A DNA stretch of 20,644 nt. Origin: Choristocarpus tenellus KU-1152 (lineage: Eukaryota > Phaeophyceae). Position numbers and translations under genes: made by a program. Below the pieces are notes generated by a model. That model ran no database searches and was not told the origin of the DNA. It saw only the letters and a list, made by a program, of their open reading frames with translations. Of this stretch, positions 18,623 to 20,644 are shown piece by piece. The stretch spans positions 1 to 20,644 of the forward strand of contig CAXNAD020000383.1 in the NCBI GenBank assembly GCA_964200185.2. Direction: 5' to 3'. Within the stretch, counting starts at the first letter, position 1, and the number at the start of each line of letters is the position of its first letter.

Positions 18623-19121
18623 GAGGTGACTGGCAACTACCGCCTACCTCCCTTGCTACCCAGTGATCTCATCAGCATTGTCGAATAGCCATGTATGCTT
18701 GATTGCTATTATCAACTAGCTACCTGCTTGACCAATCTAACTCTTACCCCTATGAACTCTTGTCACCCTTTGAACACATTTGAACATATTTTGTTGCTGA
18801 TTTCTATGACGGTTCATCTAGGTAATGCTCTAAGTGTAGTCCCTCTTAGGAGGGCATGGGTGTACTGGGTAGTATGGGTAGTAGTTGCCTGTAGCATCAG
18901 CCATCCACTTGCCCCATACCTTCAATATGTGCTGAGAGTAGTGTGCTGAGAGTAGTGTGCTCCTTCAGGCTGTCCTCCAGTTACTTCAAAAAAAATGAAA
19001 TCCATGCCCAGCTATCACGTGTGAGACAATCACCTCCAGACTATGGACAAACTTTACAATCACATTGCTCATTCTTAAATTTTCAAAGGTGCTTGCCTTG
19101 GTGGATCAACTGTCTCTGACA
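18623..19121. other. Spacer without a gene
   Basis: A plus-strand open frame (18695-18949) has skewed hydrophobic composition and no motif. I see nothing else between the 52-bp minisatellite and the second inverted-repeat element. Confidence 0.5.
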
Positions 19122-19293
19122 CAAAGTATCTGGGGGGGGAAGGGGGGTCTACACCAGGGTGTCCATTTGGACCATAACCATGAAAAGTGCACTTGCAATT
19201 TTCGTATGACATATGCAACCAAATCACACAAAAATCTCGACATGAAAAAATTGTCCCCAAATGGACAGCCACCACCACCCCCCAGATACTTTG
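19122..19293. mobile_element. MITE-like inverted-repeat element, copy 2
   Basis: Terminal arms at 19122-19137 and 19278-19293 are perfect 16/16 inverted copies (CAAAGTATCTGGGGGG). Inner arms at 19161-19170 and 19257-19266 are a perfect inverted GTCCATTTGG pair. The AAAGTATCT tips and the inner GTCCATTTGG box are shared with the element at 13696-13944, while the spacer differs. There is no coding capacity for a transposase. Confidence 0.65.
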
Positions 19294-20644
19294 AGCCCTC
19301 TGTGTTGTTGTGTCATGAGTGTGGACGCTTCTTGGTTTGATCTAACTGCACCTCTACTGGCCCTAACACTATGTATAATAATAACAGTATTAATAGTTAC
19401 AGCTTGAGCACTAATATGGACATGTACATTAGGTCTTGTCTAATGTACTTTCAAGAGACCCCAGCATACCTCTGTAGACAGAACTGTCCTAAAACTCTTA
19501 GGCAGTAATAATCACACTATTGATACTATTGATACCAACTTGTTCCTATTTCATACATCTCTAAAAAAAACTTCTACAGCACACATTGGGAAGTGAACCA
19601 AATAACAACTAGTTTCTTGGTGTACAGTGTCCACACAGTTCAGTATACTCTGACACTCAGTGTCAAAAAGGATAATAGTTATGACCCATTTCAACAACAC
19701 AATTTTTTTTACAATTACATCAAAATGGGCTCATTGCACGCACTTCCTTCCTAACAACCACAAAGAATCACTGGTATAAACAATAAATTGTTATACACTT
19801 AGGTAGTATTCACAATAAGGCACCTAAGTCTCCCCACATCACTGTAAAATCATAAGGTGCTGATCACAAGACGTCATGAAAGCAAGCACTGGAAGTATTT
19901 CATACTTCAAAGTATTAGATATATTCACAAAATGAAGAGAGTCGGCATTAACTTTCAGTATTGTGGAAAGTATCATGACAAGTATCATGACAAACATGGG
20001 TCATAATATCTTGTCTACCATAGGTACCTCAACAAATACCTGTGAGGTAGAGGAACAAGCACAAGACTGCCGTTGCCCTGTCCATCAACATCATCCAATT
20101 GAGAAATACAATACCAAGAGTGACTTATCATAGCAAGAGTCAATCCCATGGCCTGCACCATGAGCACCTTGAAGTACTCTTCCAAAGGTGACACACCATA
20201 CATACCCAACTCTCATCATATACAAACATCTACATGCTGACACTGTGAAGCACTTTCTACATGACAGAACAGCCAATCTCGATCACCGTTTACCAGCATC
20301 TACTCTTCTACCTCCTGTATATAGTACATACTATGTACCATCCAAACAGGAACTGACCAAACCTACATGCAATCAACACATTTTGAGGTTAGGATGCACA
20401 ATATAAGCACTTAAAAGCAGATACAAGCATTGGGGATGGGGGTGCTCTCGCGACTCACACATACATGCATAGGAGGGACTGTGTGCCACTTCAAACTATA
20501 TATTCAACCTATTTACTACCCCCCCCCCTCCTGCTGCACCAAATTTTATGACTTCTGCAACTGTTTAAATATACTTCACTACCCTTTATCCCCCCCTCCG
20601 AACGCGCCAACCCCCCCCTCTGGTGAGTACGCCCGCTCTATCTC
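19294..20644. other. AT-rich spacer, one weak exon candidate
   Basis: This is mostly AT-rich sequence with no recognisable gene apart from the weak minus-strand candidate at 20040-20209. C-runs appear in the last 130 bp, and no repeat larger than a short homopolymer was seen. Confidence 0.45.
20040..20209 (-). other. Candidate exon, unassigned
   Basis: A minus-strand frame reads SPLEEYFKVLMVQAMGLTLA and then ISQLDDVDGQGNGSLVLVPL, ending at a consensus-like donor CTCACAG|GTATTT. A second overlapping frame is also open, and no clear acceptor or family was found, so this is only a weak candidate. Confidence 0.15.

Noticed and set aside
18695-18949. Plus-strand open frame of 84 codons
   Set aside because: Trp/Val-rich without motifs or splice context, and immediately next to a minisatellite.

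Overview
The window is eukaryotic nuclear DNA, probably from a photosynthetic stramenopile (a diatom or another ochrophyte). Three things support this. First, protein-coding segments are short exons joined by GT-AG introns, mostly 0.8-1.8 kb long. Second, the main gene encodes a plastid-type uroporphyrinogen decarboxylase. Third, its N-terminus has the two-part signal-peptide plus transit-peptide architecture with an ...DAF-TAP junction, typical of plastids bounded by four membranes. Cryptophytes and haptophytes use similar signals, so the assignment stays provisional. Two 10-N gaps (11381-11390 and 18028-18037) show that this is a draft assembly.

Layout. (1) Positions 351-1743, plus strand: the last two visible coding exons of a mitochondrial-carrier (SLC25) family gene that starts outside the window. 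(2) Positions 1744-4567: a 2.8 kb convergent intergenic stretch with no confident gene, a 35-bp tandem duplication and a weak coding-like signal on the minus strand. (3) Positions 4568-15596, minus strand: the complete UROD gene, reconstructed here as 11 coding exons (1263 nt including stop, 420 residues) over 11 kb. Every splice phase is consistent. Ten introns carry nearly all the length; one (6697-5862) appears to be GC-AG. (4) Positions 15597-16300: the probable UROD promoter, with a TATA-like motif about 70 nt before the ATG, possibly shared with a weak candidate gene on the plus strand at 16346-16755. (5) Positions 16756-20644: no convincing gene, but a 52-bp minisatellite, an assembly gap flanked by duplicated sequence, and a palindromic element.

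The two recognised genes have no evident functional link beyond being metabolic housekeeping genes. UROD makes coproporphyrinogen III for heme and chlorophyll in the plastid; the carrier moves a metabolite across an inner organelle membrane.

The most notable unexplained structures are these. There are two related two-tier inverted repeats (13696-13944 and 19122-19293) that look like copies of one MITE-like family. A 93-nt segment in UROD intron 3 (14214-14306) is spliceable, in phase and free of stops, and could be a cassette exon. Short TTAGGG/CCCTAA runs are scattered through introns and spacers. UROD introns are crowded with distinct minisatellites (14 bp x13, 31 bp x5, 56 bp x3 and others). 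I see no evidence of a CRISPR array, operon, prophage or complete autonomous transposon.
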